Below, piece after piece: positions 10,955 to 23,624 of a stretch of DNA of 64,000 nucleotides. Source of the stretch: Eimeria necatrix (taxonomy: Eukaryota > Apicomplexa > Conoidasida > Eucoccidiorida > Eimeriidae); contig NW_013651677.1 of NCBI RefSeq assembly GCF_000499385.1, forward strand, positions 31,001 through 95,000, written 5' to 3'. How positions within the stretch are numbered: the stretch's first letter is position 1; every line of letters starts with the position of its first letter. Under the pieces are notes generated by a model. That model saw only the letters and a program-made list of their open reading frames with translations. It was not told the origin of the DNA and did no database searches. A program made the position numbers and the translations under genes.

Positions 10955-13900
10955 CTTCGCTGGCTGGCTGATACACGGCTTGCTAGCGGGGCAGTTTGTC
11001 GGTCTAAGAGCTGATTATGCAAACTGCAGCGGTTGAGTGGACGGTGGCTTGCGCCTACTTCCAGGTTGCTGCGCTGCTGAGCACGCTCAAGGCTCGTCCG
11101 AAGCTAGACAGCGGCCACGTCCTGCAGATCCACGACCCTAGGAGAGACAAAGCAAATAATGTATCTAAGTCTCAGCTCAATGTCACCCGAGCTGCACAGG
11201 CAGGCGAGGCCCCCACGGACGCCCACCAGCGACTGGGCCAGTGACGCGCCGACTAGGACTCGAAAAGAGGAGCAACACGGTATTGCTTAGAATTCTACGG
11301 TGGGGGGACGAAGACACTGCTGCTGCTGCTGCAGCTGCTGCCGCTGTTGCTTCTGCGTCCTTCCCCGCCGGCCTGGCCACAGCCGAGAGACCGCCGGAAC
11401 CGCTCTCCCCGTTCTCTGTGGCTGCAGAGCCAGTCTGCGTTTGAATATAAATTCAAATGAAGTCAATCAATATCTTTGAAGGAAAATCGCAAGAGAAAGA
11501 GCCAAGAGAAACGCGAACGAGCCACGCACACAGCAGACCCGCCTTCGGCAGCCTCGCCGGCCGCGCGCAAAGTGAAGGCTGCTGGGTGTATTTGGCGTCA
11601 GAACAGAGTAAATAATCCCCAAAATATATGAAATAAGAGCGCTTGCTGCTGCCGATAAACGCGAGACTTCCCGTTTACCCCCCCCCAGTCTCTCCCGTTG
11701 CATCAGGTGGGTGCGGTTGTTGTGAACCCAGCCAGAGGCCCCTGCTTTAGCGATGATGGCTTCTTTGTGCCCATGCCGGCTTGTGGCTCCTTCTGTAGAG
11801 CTTTAATATTTAAACTTTTGTCTGCATTTTAATATTTCTGTTATGCCTAGCTGCGCAACAGTAGGTTTGGGAGAGCTTATGCGTGGATGTAGGGGCCACA
11901 TGAGGCAGCAATTAGACGAAAAGTGTGAAGTTCTGGGCATGTAGATACACAAAGAGGAATGATGAGTTGTCCCTCCCACGCAGTAGGATTTTTAAACTGA
12001 GTTGCAGTGGCAGGAGCAGCGGCGTCTCTCAGTACGTTCAGAGCCTTCTTGCATATTAGGTTAACCCTGGCTGTGTAGCGTGGCTGCACTGGTAGCATGC
12101 CAAAACCCAGGAAGGAAATCGCGTAGAAAAATATCTCTAGTGATTCCTGCTTACAAGCTCTCTTCATGAAACTCTTTGTGGGCGAAGACCCTGGAGCAAC
12201 CGCTCAATGTCGCTACTGAGCCGCGCTCAGGTCACTATGCATGCGTCCTGGAAAGAGCGAAAGTAATGGTTTTTCAGTGTCTACATTACTTAAAGGATCG
12301 CTTTGACTCTGAAGCTGATGGCAAAGCTCTCAAGGTATTTATTCTGTTGCAGAGTCTACTGGGAGTAGGTCCCCGTGGCCTTTTCCGATATTTATGTCCA
12401 TACAGTAATACCCCATGAAAGGACAATACGAGCCAGGGAAGAGACCACCATGGGCACCACTGCGCAAGTAAACAAAATGCAGCGGTTTACATGGGCTTCC
12501 ATTTTGCTGCACCAAATAACGGCCCCGTGGCGGCTGCAAACGGCATGCATGTACGGTTACGCAGGCATAATAATCTATTCGTCCCAGCTAAACCCCACGC
12601 TGCTACGCATGCCACCGCACTAGACAGTGCACTCTTCTAGCACGCTTCCTTAAACAGCTTGCGAAGCCGACACACACACATTTGCCACTGCTGGCTAGAG
12701 TCGCTGTGGCGAGCTGAATCTAGGGAAAATTCTCGGTTCACTAGACCGCAAGGAACGCAAAAAAGTTGCATTTGTGGACATTTGCAGTCTGCCTCGTGCT
12801 TGTTCCATAGCACTGCGATGAGATTAGATACAGTCAACTCACCCTCCATGTGGATAGGCGCAGCTCGTTAGGGCCTCTTCTGTCTAGCCATAAGCCTTCT
12901 GCCCGGAATTGCCTCGTTGATGTGTCTGGCACATGAGTGGGCGACTGAGTGCAGCTGCGGGAGCCATGTCTTCTCTTAGCCCTTAAAAGACCTTTGTGAG
13001 ATAAAGTCAGCGGATCCAAGAAACGCTTTACGTGCTTTCAATGCGAAGAAGCGGAAATGCTTCGAATTGGGCCTTTGTGTTGGGTTAAGACGCCATTATC
13101 TCATGCTGAGGAACACAGCACAGTACATTGAAGGTCCAATTCACGCGCAGAAGCCACTTTTGGTCACTTTGTTATGGAAGAGATCTAGGCGTGCGTGCAG
13201 TATACGCTCGAAGCTGTCTGCTTAAAAGTCTGCTGCCCACAGGACAGCCTTTTCCAGAGACAACCACCTCACTGTGTCAGGGCTTGGGAAGAAGGCTTCC
13301 GTCGATCGCGTATTTCTTTTATGAGTGTCATCTTACTGCCAAGTCAAGTCCTGTGGTCCTGACTGCCACCGCTACTCCTATTTGTGTCCTTTCCTTTGAT
13401 AAGCCCAAAACCCCAGCGGTTTAAATTCGTCTTAGAACTCGCGCTGTAGTAGGAACTGCGGCTTGGGGTGGCGCAGTAGCTGCAGCCGTGCAGTTGCAGA
13501 AGGACGGGGGAAAAACATGCTCGCTTATTTGCCTGTTGCTTTGCGGCCGAAAAAATGGAAAGGATCACGTTCGACGGACGAGGAGTCCACGGCCACTGCA
13601 GCGTAGAGGCCCCAAATCCCCCTTATCTGCACGTTTCTGCCCTTTTGTCGACCTGGGGCATTTTGTAAGCCCAAACGCGTTTCATGAAATGCTGCAAACA
13701 GCACGGGAGAGCCTCTTTTGCCGTTGGAAATTAAAGGGCAGGTGAACGTTGTTCATTTAGGCCACCAGATCCAATCTGCGATTATGATGAGCCTTTTCAT
13801 TGGGGGAGAACAGAACGCCTTATTGGCGCCTGTGGAGCGGCAGTATGAGAATGAGGACTGCTGCTTCTACTGCGTATTGAACGAGTGGCCTTTTGTGGCT

Positions 13901-14526
13901 TGGGCATCGGAGCAAGGATACTGTTGCTTTCGGTTATGCTGCAAAGGATTGCGAGTTACCGTGCAAACCGTTTGTTCGGGAGTGCAAAGCAACAGCTGCG
14001 TCTGCCTGTTGCTGTGAGCCCTACAGTGCGCTGCCTGTGTCACTCCAGCAGCAGCTGCCTGCTGTTGTTGTGAGCCCTACAGGGTGCTGCCTGTGTCACT
14101 CCAGCAGCAACCACCTAGAGCCAGCCAAGCAGCCCAACAGCTTTGCTAGATCGCTGCTGCTGAAGCAATGCAGCTGTTCTGCGCAGCAGATGTGAACTCA
14201 CGGAGCAGCAGCAAGCAATTCTGCAAAGTAGCACTAGTGAATTAGATAAACCAAGTTTACCGAAACCCAAACAGTGATTATGAAGGTGTGAGAGGCGCCG
14301 GCGAAACACAAAGTTGACACACACAGCACAGAGGTAGCTGAAGCAGCACGCTGACGGCCCCACAGGCTGACTGAAGCCCGCCAAAGAGGACGGAATAAAA
14401 CTGACAAGCACCCAGAGGGTACGAAGAAAAGACACAAACAGAGACAAAAAGACGCAAGCTGAATGACAAAGTGCTGTACGCAAGCCTGGGCACAAAAGCA
14501 GCAACAAATTGGCAGTTCTCCCTGTC
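10955..14526. other. Gene-free stretch upstream of MORN1 and downstream of RecQ
   Basis: MORN1 is transcribed leftward from 10954, so its promoter should lie at the left end of this stretch, while the RecQ 3' UTR lies at the right end. ORFs of 60-150 codons occur on both strands without recognised motifs. One minus ORF at 11877-12167 has natural-looking composition but no partner exons. No tRNA or other RNA gene was recognised. Confidence 0.45.
14013..14124. repeat. Tandem duplication, unit about 56 bp
   Basis: Copies begin at 14013 and 14069. Each contains tgtgagccctacag followed by ctgcctgtgtcactccagca, with only a few differences. The pair lies below the RecQ stop codon, probably in the 3' UTR or downstream spacer. 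Confidence 0.8.
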
Positions 14527-17500
14527 TTAGGACAGCCACATTGAAGGAAGAACACCACAAACGCCATTACGCCTAAGAGCTGCCAGCCGCCGCCTGTGGG
14601 CCTCGGGGTCCAGCGGAGCTTCAGGGACTCCTGGGGACCCCGATGCCGCTGCCGAGGATTGGACTGACCCCAAGCCTGACAACGCGATGGGTTTGGAGAT
14701 GCACCTGGAAAGGTCAGCAGCAGCTGCTGCTCCAGGGGCTGCCGCTGTACCTGCTGTGCTACTTCTTGCTGCTGCTGCAGTTGCTGCCGGAGCTGCAGCT
14801 GCTGCTGCAGTTGCTGCTGGAGCTGCAGCTGCTGCTGCAGTTGCTGCTGGAGCTGCAGCTGCTGCTGCAGTTGTTGCTGGAGCTGCAGCTGCTGCTGCAG
14901 TTACTGCTGGAGCTGCAGCTGCTGGTGCAGCTGCTGCTGGAGCTGCAGCTGCTGCTGGAGCTGCAGCTGCTGCTGGAGCTGCAGCTGCTGGAGCTGCAGC
15001 TGCTCCTGCAGCTGCGCCTGTAGCCCTTGGTGCTGCTGTGGCACCACCTGCTTCGGTCATTGCAGTTGCAGCTGCTGCTGCGGCGGGTGTCGTACTTGGC
15101 GCTGCTGCAGAAAAGTATGTTGGAGCTTTCCACGTCCCTTCGTCATCTGATTCGAAGCCGTAGAACACGGAAGGACGAACTGGAGCTATTGGAGGCCCAC
15201 TACTCTGTTGCAATGCTGCGCAGTCTCTTTCAGCCGGAGACACACCTCGGGCAGCAGCAGCAGCAGCAGTCATTGCTGCTGCATCACGCAGCAAGCCTGC
15301 TGCCGCCGCATCTGACCGTGCACTTCGCCGTTTGCCTCTTTCTCTCTCGGAGGTTGTAGCGCTGAGGCCTCCGTCCCCCTGAGGGGCAGCAGAGGATGCT
15401 TGGGCGCTCCACGCTACTTCTCTGCACCTAGCAGCAGCGGCAGCAGCAGGATGTGCCTGCTGCTGCTGTTGCTGCTGCAGAAAGTTCATCGTCGCCGTTC
15501 CAGAAAAAAACTGAAGGGGTGCAGCAACAGGCTGTGGGGGGAAGTGATGGGGCTTTTGCTGCCACTTAGAAGCTGGCCCTCCTGGTGCCGCTGCACTTGA
15601 AGTTGTTACTGCTGCTGCTGCTGCTGCTGCTGGTGCAGCGGCGCGTGTAGGCGCCCTTTCCCCATTTCCAGCCTTGCCTTTTGTTCCAGCTGCAGGGGCT
15701 GGGGCCTTGGGCCCAATAGATGGTGCTGCTGCAGCCTCTGATGCTGTTTCTGCTGCTGCAGAGGGAGCTGCTTTTGCTGCTGGCAGCGGCTTCGGAGCAC
15801 CTTTAGGGACGCAAACCCGAATGACAAAGGGGCGGCTCTCGCACAGGAAGTCGTGGGCCACTGGGCCGGGACTGCAGCAGCACCAGCAGCAGCAACAGCA
15901 GCGGCAACCGCACGATAAGCAGCAGAAGGGATACTCCACAGAGGCTGGGGGCCATTGAAGAAGCAGAAGAGACAAAAACAACGGACAGGCAAAAACAAAC
16001 ATTCAGAGAAGCTTAAAAGAAGAGAGCGCGGCCTCTGCCAGACTCAAAAGCATGTCTTTCAAAAGCATGTCTTGGGGGCCAGGGAGGAGTGCAGCAGCAG
16101 AAGAAAGAAGCATCTGAGACAGTCTGAAATGAGGCGTAGACCAACAGAGAAGTAAAACACAAACAGAAAAAAATAGTGCAAGAGAGGGGAAGGAAAGACT
16201 TACAGCAGCACACTGGTCCCGCTGTACTTCCGCCGGCCCTTCACAAACTCCTCCTTCAGAAGAGATCGCCGCAGCATCTCGCTGCAGCAACAGCAGTAGA
16301 AGCAGCAGCGAGGGAGCTGAGCTCTAAAAGACGAAGGCCAAAGAAGAAAAAAAAGGGGACAAAAAGCAACGCAACGGCGCACATGCTCCGGGGCAAACAG
16401 AAGTTGAAAACGTCGGCGAGAATAGAGACTGAGATTGAGTCATGAAAAGAGGCAGACAAAAACACAAAAAAGCACAAACGTGCTAAGAGGGAGGTGAGAA
16501 AAACAAAAGGATGTGCTGTGTGCACCATATGATGACATCAACTTGGTCTGCGCTGAGGTCGCGCAGGGCCCCGTAGCAACTCATGTCTGTAGCCCTGCAG
16601 CCCAGCAGCAACAGCAGCAGCAACACAGAAGGGCAGGCTGCGAATCGAGCAGCAAAAGGTCCTCGGGGTTGCTGCAGCACAAGAAGCAGCTGCAGCAAGA
16701 GAACCAACGCCAGCTTTGTGGGCAAGAATAGCAGCAAAAGAAAGCACCGGCAAAACGAAGTAGCAGCAGAAAGCCGCAGCAACAGCTGGAGGTGGAAGCC
16801 TCAGCAGCAGCAGCAACAGCAGCAGCGAAAGCAACAGCAGCAGCAGTCACTGGAGGCACCCTCTGTCTAGGACTGCCTTGGCGCTGGCACTGCGCGACGC
16901 GAGGCGCAGCAAGCGGCGGGTGAGAGGCTTTGGCTTGCGGCCGTCTCCTGCTGCTGCTGCATCGTGGGCATGCAGCAGCAGCAACAAAACTCTTGCTGCT
17001 TCTGCGGCGTCGACTTCCTAATATGTACACAGAAACAGACGCAGTGGAGAGGTGACAGAAAGCAGCGAATTCACGAGCAAGTGTAGCACAGAAAGTGGCA
17101 GAAGAGGCGAATTGCAAGCAAACACAGCACCAACGTTTACTAGTGAAAACATCATAAAGGCGGCAGGCAGCAAAACAAAAAGGCAGCTATGCACGGGGAA
17201 AGGAGACAAAGGAGACGAGGAGCTGCTATAGAAAAGAATAAAGGAGACGCAAAGAAAGGCACGGAAGCAAACAAACCACAGCACAATGCTAAGGGTCTTT
17301 CTTGCCATACCTCGATGCGGCTGTTCTGCCTTCTCCAGCAGTTGTCACACTGGGCGTTGCAAACTACCGCTGCAGCTGCTGCAGTAGCAGGCTGCGTCTC
17401 CCCCAGAGCCCTCAGCAAAAACGCCCGCCGGCATTCCGTGTCTTCTTCGCAGTAGCGCTGCATCTCCTCTAATCCCCTAGCCTTGAGCGCCTCTTTGGAG

Positions 17501-19108
17501 GGCCCCAACGCAAAGGGCGCCGCCAGCTGCTGCGCTGCGGCCGCCGCTGGGGGGCCCCTGTTCCTGTAGCGGCCTCTGCGGGGGCCCCGCGACGGGGCCC
17601 CCCCTTCTGCATGCAGCTTGTTTATCCGTGTGGCGTCGTGAGGTAGGTAGAAGAGGATGCAGCGGGCGGGCTGGCCATCGCGCCCTGCTCGCCCTATTTC
17701 CTGGTAGTACCTGCGGCAAAAGTAGCAGCAGATGACAGAAAATGCCCTTCTATTTCCGTCAAATATTCAAACAAATGCAAGAATTCAAAATTGAAGTGGA
17801 CGACCAACTCAGATACTGACTCTCTCTATGCTGTCAGGTTGCAGCAAGAGAAAATGGCACACCAACCGAGGCCTGCTAGCAGCACAAACTGCAGCAGCAA
17901 CAAGCAGCAAAAGCAGCAGCAGCAGCAGCACCAAACCTTTCTATTGAGGGCGGCATTGAGTGGTGGAAGACGAAACGAACGTCAGCTCGATCCACGCCGA
18001 GGCCAAAAGCCACCGTGCAGCAAACAACCAACGCGGCCCCGGCCCCCCACTGAGCAGAAACCTGAAGCAGCAGCAGCAGCAAGGATAGCAGCAGCAGCAG
18101 CGACAATAGCAGCAACAGGGGCGGCTGCAGGCAGAAGTTATGCAAGGGCAGATTTTGCATGCGGTGCTGTGAGAGCCGTTAAAAGGCCCTGGGAGTTCGC
18201 AACGGCAACAGACTGGCTGCGAGCTGCGGCAGGAGGCAAAGCAGCAGCAGCAACAGCAGCAAAGCTAAGGCAGAAACGCAGCAGCAAAGGTAATGCCGAA
18301 ATGAGCAGCAGCCAGAGCAGCACAAAAAGCAGCAGTCGCAACGCCGGCAAGAGCAGCAAATCAGCAGCAGCATCCACCCCCTTAGCCATAGCATCGACAA
18401 ACGTCCGCCCGTAGCTGCTGCAGCTGCAGCCAAGCCAAGAGTCACAGCAGCAGCAGCAGCAGAAGCAGCAGCCACAGCAGAAACTAACCTTTGCCCTTTT
18501 ACTGTGCGTCATCTTAGCATGGTAAGGCACTGCGCGGACTCCCCTCTGGCTGAGTTTGGCTGCGAGAGCCTCGCAGTCCTTTGTGGAAAGGCAATAGATA
18601 ATGCCGCAGCAGCCGGCGAGGGGCGGAGAGGAAACTGCTGCAGCAATAAAAGCCACAGTTTCCTTCGTCTTGCGGTGGACCTCCAGAAACAAATTCGGGC
18701 GGTCGCAACTCATGCGAAATGAGCAGCAAACGGAAATGCGCAGCAAAGACAACACGCGGCGCTCCAGCTGCAAAACCCCAAAACAGCACATGTGGAGATG
18801 CAAATAGGGCTACTTCTATACGTATACATATTCGCTTATGCCACATGTGGAGATGTAAATAGGACTACTTCTATACGTATACATATTCGCTTATATGCCT
18901 TTGTGTATACGTATTCTGCATGTATGCATGCGTGCTTGCATGCAAATATATACGTAAAGAAAAATACATAGAATCATATGTGTCTGTACATCCACATGTG
19001 CATCTATACATGTACATGCATATATATATACATATATACACATATTCTATACATGCATCTATACATATACATCTATTTATACACATATATATATATATAT
19101 ATGTATAT

Positions 19109-19150
<42 letters not shown>

Positions 19151-22100
19151 GTGTGTACACACACAGACGTGTACACGTATGTACCTATGCGTATGCATGC
19201 ATGATCATCCCTACATGTATCTTTAGACGTATCTGTAAAAATGATACACATAAGCTTATTTGTACGCATGGAGAAGAGACCCAGCCAGATTTTTGAGTAT
19301 TTAAAAAAGTGAACGCTGATTTGCATCGACAGAAATGCTGATCTAGCGCAGCGATACAAAAAGGAGGGGAAACAGGCGGCAATTGGAAACACAAGACAAA
19401 GACGGAAGAGCCAGTTTTGCGTCTCGTGCATGCAGCCGCAGACAGACAGGCAAAGGCAAAAGGGAGAAAGGCAGCAAGAAAGGAGCAGCAAAGAGACGGA
19501 TGTTCATATTCCTAGAGAAACCCAAAGCCACGCACGCAAATATCGCCAAAAGGCACAGCTGAGGAACAAAGACAAAAAATGGCTTGAACTGCGTCAATTA
19601 CGTTTCATTTTGAAGACATCTGGGTTGTCTTGACACTGGGAAAGGCAGAATCGAAGTGCAGATCCTGAAGCAAATCTTGTTTAAAAAAAGAAGTGAAATT
19701 CACCTCAGGGGAGGCCGACGCAGTGAGAGCCATAATGGGAACACCTCTATATTTTGTCTTCAGAAAGGATACCGACAAATACTCCTCACGAAAGTCCTCG
19801 CCCCATTGAGACACCAAGTGCGCCTGAGGAGCCCGCCACCCTAAACCCTAAACCCTACAGCCCTAAACCCTAAACTGTAAACCCCAAACCCTGAACCCGA
19901 AACCCCAGACCCCTGAACCCTAGACCCTAAACCCTAAACCCTAGAGCCTAAAACCCTAAACCCTAAACCCTAAACCCCAGAACCGAAACCATAGACCCTA
20001 GACCCAAAACCCTACACTCTAAACCCTAAGCCGTAAACCCTGGCTAGGTCTTTGAAGAGGCTGCGCGGCCCTGACCTCGTCAACCACAAACAGGCGAAGA
20101 AGGCGGCGGCTGTGGAGAGCCGCCATGGCCTCGGCTAGCCGCTTAGAACGCGAGAGCCTCTCAGCAGTTATCAGCAGCACTTGAGTCTTGGGGCTTTTGC
20201 TACGGAGGTCTGCATAGACCCGACGCACCTGCAGCCGCAACAGCAGCGGCAGCAGCAGGAACTTTGAGATCGTGCAAGCAACGTAGGGGCGGCCGCAGCA
20301 ACACACTGACACAGCTGCAGGTACAACAGCCGCGGCCCAGGCGCAGTTGTGATCGGCAGCAACAGCGGCATTGACCGTCGCAGCAGCAACTGCAGCGGGA
20401 GCACCAGCAGCAGCTACTGCATAAGCAGCATCAGCAACGAGTGCAGAATCACTAGAAATAGTCGGCAGCAGGAAAGACGTTTAAATGATAAGGCGCAACA
20501 GCAATAGCAGCAAGATCGAGTGAGGCAGCAGCAGCATCAGCGGCCCCGAGGAAGCAGCTGCAGCCGGTGAAGCACGATACGCAGCAGAAAGAACATGAGC
20601 AGCAGGAGCAGCAGCAGTGTCTACAGCAGCTGCAGGGGCTGCAAACCTCAGGCTTAGACAAAGAGGCATCCAGCCTTTCCACAAAAAGACCCTTTTGCTG
20701 CATGTGCCGCTGCTGGTCTTCCATCAGCGCCAGCAGCGGTGACACGACTACACAGACGCCGCCCAGCAGCAGCGCGGCCAACTGGTAGCACAAGCTCTTG
20801 CCTCCACCTGAGCAGCAGTAGCAGCAGCAGCAGCTCAGCAGCCCTCGCAGCTGCAGCAGCAACAAACTTTGCAGCGCCGGGTGTGGCAAGAAAAGGATGG
20901 ACGCAGACTACGGTGCGCCCGATTTGAGTGGTTGAATGCAGCAGCAAACTTGGCAGCAGCAAAAGCAGCTGCAAGATTTGCAGCAACGAGCTTAGCAGCA
21001 AATATAGCGGCAGCAAACTTAGCAACGGCAAGATTCGCGGCAGCACCCTCCCAGCAGCAAATATAGCGGCGACGCTGCAGCGCGGCAACAGCAGCAGCAA
21101 ACTTGGCAGCAGAGACGCTGCAGCGAGTTAACGACAGCAGCGTCACCAGCCTTGCTGACCCGTCGGCATGACGACAAAGGTGTCTTTGCCGCTGCAGACG
21201 GCGGAAATGGCAGGAAGCTGCAGTCCCCTGAGGGAGTCGTGCTTAAATATCTGCGGCCACAAATGCAGCCAACAACGTGCTGCTGCTGCTGTTGCTGCTG
21301 TAACTGCTGCTTTGCTGCTGCTGCTGCTGCAACTCTTTCTGCACTAATAGTTCCTGCTTCCCGCAGCGCGGCTGAAGCGCTTAAACGGTACAGCAGCAAC
21401 GGCAGCAGCAGCAGCAGTGAAGAAGTAGAAGAAATAGAACTCGCCGCAGAGGCTACGCAGGCTCCGGAAGGGATGAAAACGACAGAGCAGGCACGGGCAG
21501 CAGCAAAAGCACGCAGCGCAGCAGCAGCAAAACACGGAATACATGCAACAACTAAACAAAAATGAAAAAGATCATAAATAAATAACAACTAAAGGCGTAA
21601 GAAATAGGTAAGAACATTTGCTGAAAGAAGCCGGAGACAAAGGAGCAGCAGCAGCGGCAGCAGCAGCAGCTTGACAGGCGAATCTGCAGCTGCAGCACCT
21701 GCCTATTTAGCTGGAAAGCCCGCCGGGCCAAAGGCGTGTCCGTGGAGAAGAATGAAGACAGAGATATTTGATGCTGCTGCTGCAGCGCCTTCAGCGAAGC
21801 AGCAGGAAAAGCAGCAGCACCTCCTGCGCTCCACCAGGAGACGAACGCGCAGTAAGCAGCACCTGAGGCAGTGTTGCAGTCAGACGATATGCCCAACTGG
21901 CTGCTGCTGCTGCTGCTGCTGCTAAGGCGGCGGGCGCCGCCCAGCAGGCTGCTGCTGCTGCTGCTGCTGATGCTACTCATGCTGCTGTGCTGGGAAGCGG
22001 AAGATGCCGAACTCGCTTGGGAGGACTGCTGCTTCTGCTGCTGCTTCTGCTGCTGCTTCTGCTGCTGCTTTTGCGGCCGCTGCTGTCGCTGCTGCTGCCT

Positions 22101-23541
22101 CTGCTGCTCATTTGAAGCGACGGACTCGTCGTCTGAGCTGAACAGTGCCTCGCAGTAACTGCTGCTGCTGCTGCGGCGGCGCCGCCAAAGACGGCTGCTC
22201 GGGGTGCCGCTGCTGCTGCTGTTGCAGGGCTTGTCCTTCCCAGCAGCAGCAGCAGCAGCAGCAGCGGATGAAGGCCAACTCTCTCCAAGCAGCGTCGGGT
22301 CTTCATCTGTGTCATCATCATCTGTAATGTCTGCTGCTGCTGCGCCATCTGCTGCTGAGTCTTCAGACGTGACGCTGTCGGCAGCTGCGTCTCCCGTTGC
22401 TGCTGCTGTCCGTCTTGCTGCTGCTGCTGCTGCTGCTGGTTCCTCGTCTGTTTGGTCACTAGGGCTGCTGATGATCCAGTGGGATTCCTCGCCGAGTTTT
22501 GCAGAGGCATTGGTTGTTTCCTCCTCCGAAAAAAGGCGCTCTGATTCCTGCTGCTGCTGCACCTGCTGCTGCTGCTGCTGCTCTTGCTGCTGCTTATCCT
22601 GCTGCTGTTTCTGCTGCCACTCTTCCTCGTGCTGCAGCTCAAGAAATAAGGCTGTATCCGGCGCTGGAAGGGGACGCAGCAAAGGCAGCAGATCTTTTAC
22701 AGATCCCAGCGCAGCCTTCAAGGCTTCCCCCACAGAAGGGTCTGCCCGTGCTGCAGCAGCAGCAGCAGCTGCTGCTGCTGATACTGCTGCTGCACTTGCG
22801 GAGTTCCCTTGATCGTTTCGCCTTACCTTGTTCCTGCTGCCCTGCAGCAGCAGCAGAATCAATCTGGAAAGTTGATTGACAGCAGCTGCTGCCGCTGTTT
22901 GTAGGGCTCCGGCGTCTTCGTTATTGCTGTTGCTGCTGCAGCAGGCTTGGGAAGTGCCGTTGCTGCAGCGAGATGACCCCTGCGAATCGTTGCAAGGCAA
23001 AGTGTTGCTGCTGCAGGCCTCGTGGCTGCTGTCAGTGCTGCTGCTGCAAGCGGCAGCAGCAGCAGCCAGGCGAATTCGTTTGCTATCTGCTCCGCCCTTT
23101 AGGGCATCTACACAATCCGGCGAGCGCTTTTGCTGCTGCTGCTGCTGCTGCTGCGGGCTGGGCTCTCTAGGCGTCGCAGCTGTAGAAGGCGTCGCTGCTG
23201 TTGCTGTTGCTACTGCTGCAGCTGCTGCTGCAGCTGCTGTTCCACTTGCTGCTGCTGCGGAGCAGCAGCCGCTACTCCTGCGCTGCCTCTGCGTGCACTC
23301 TTCAATCTCATCATCGCTGCTGCTGCTGCAGTAGAAGGGCTTGTTCGCGGAAGCAGAAGCAGCACAAGCAGTTGCAGCAGCAGCATTTTGGTTTCTTTGT
23401 GGGTTCAAAGGCGCCTTGCCACTTGCTGCTGTTGAGATGAGCTGCTGCTGGTGAGGCAGCAACAGCCGCTGAAGCCGGAATGCAGGCGACCCAGAAGCAT
23501 CTGCGCGGCTTCCGCTGCTGCTCACTACAGAACACGGGCCA

Positions 23542-23574
<33 letters not shown>

Positions 23575-23624
23575 TCTGCTGCTGGCGCATCTGGTGCCCG
23601 TGTGGGTCGTTGTTGCCTTACCAT
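14527..23624 (-). CDS. RecQ-family (BLM/WRN-like) DNA helicase
   Basis: Eleven exons join in perfect phase into about 1,620 residues: 23624-21699, 21250-21160, 20807-20647, 20228-20076, 19823-19618, 18708-18489, 18061-17937, 17710-17311, 17017-16860, 16281-16204 and 15871-14527. Exon 1 is a Ser/Gln/Ala-rich N-terminus. The helicase core follows: [12 protein letters not shown] (motif I across an intron), [13 protein letters not shown] (Ia), [16 protein letters not shown] (II), [11 protein letters not shown] (III), [24 protein letters not shown] (IV), [15 protein letters not shown] (V), [17 protein letters not shown] (VI). CEEDTECRR and CDNC give the zinc-binding module, and [12 protein letters not shown] suggests the winged-helix RQC domain. 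RecQ enzymes are ATP-driven 3'-5' helicases that unwind recombination and stalled-fork intermediates. No HRDC domain is seen; an Ala-Pro-rich tail is present instead. The gene is head-to-head with the FANCJ-like gene. Confidence 0.93.
18787..18895. repeat. Tandem duplication of 54-55 bp in a RecQ intron
   Basis: Copies at 18787-18840 and 18842-18895 share cacatgtggagatg and a long stretch around ctatacgtatacatattcgc. They differ at a few positions and sit in the 909 bp intron between RecQ exons 5 and 6. Confidence 0.85.
19015..19160. repeat. AT and TG microsatellites
   Basis: Runs of (TA)n near 19085-19103 pass directly into a run of about twenty TG dinucleotides up to about 19146, in the same RecQ intron. 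No coding potential is claimed; the ORFs here are simple-repeat artefacts. Confidence 0.85.
19841..20044 (-). repeat. Telomere-like TTTAGGG array inside RecQ intron 4
   Basis: About 200 bases of CCCTAAA-type units on the plus strand (TTTAGGG in the sense of the gene) include many degenerate units. The array lies entirely within intron 19824-20075, which falls between the DE and AH codons of the DEAH box. Exons on both sides are well conserved, so this is not a chromosome end. Confidence 0.93.

Noticed and set aside
4617..14526. tRNA or small nuclear RNA genes
   Set aside because: I scanned for T-loop and U6-like signatures and saw none; a covariance-model search would be needed to exclude them.
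14115..14567. Minus-strand ORF of 150 codons downstream of RecQ
   Set aside because: Cysteine- and leucine-rich text with no motif, overlapping the RecQ stop and 3' flank; most likely chance.
19841..20044. A true chromosome end or telomere
   Set aside because: Conserved RecQ exons lie on both sides in phase, units are degenerate, and other arrays occur in both orientations across the window.
22145..23334. Plus-strand Ala/Leu/Cys-rich ORFs opposite RecQ exon 1
   Set aside because: They are complements of the CAG tracts that encode Gln/Ser/Ala in RecQ; stop-free triplet repeats open all frames.
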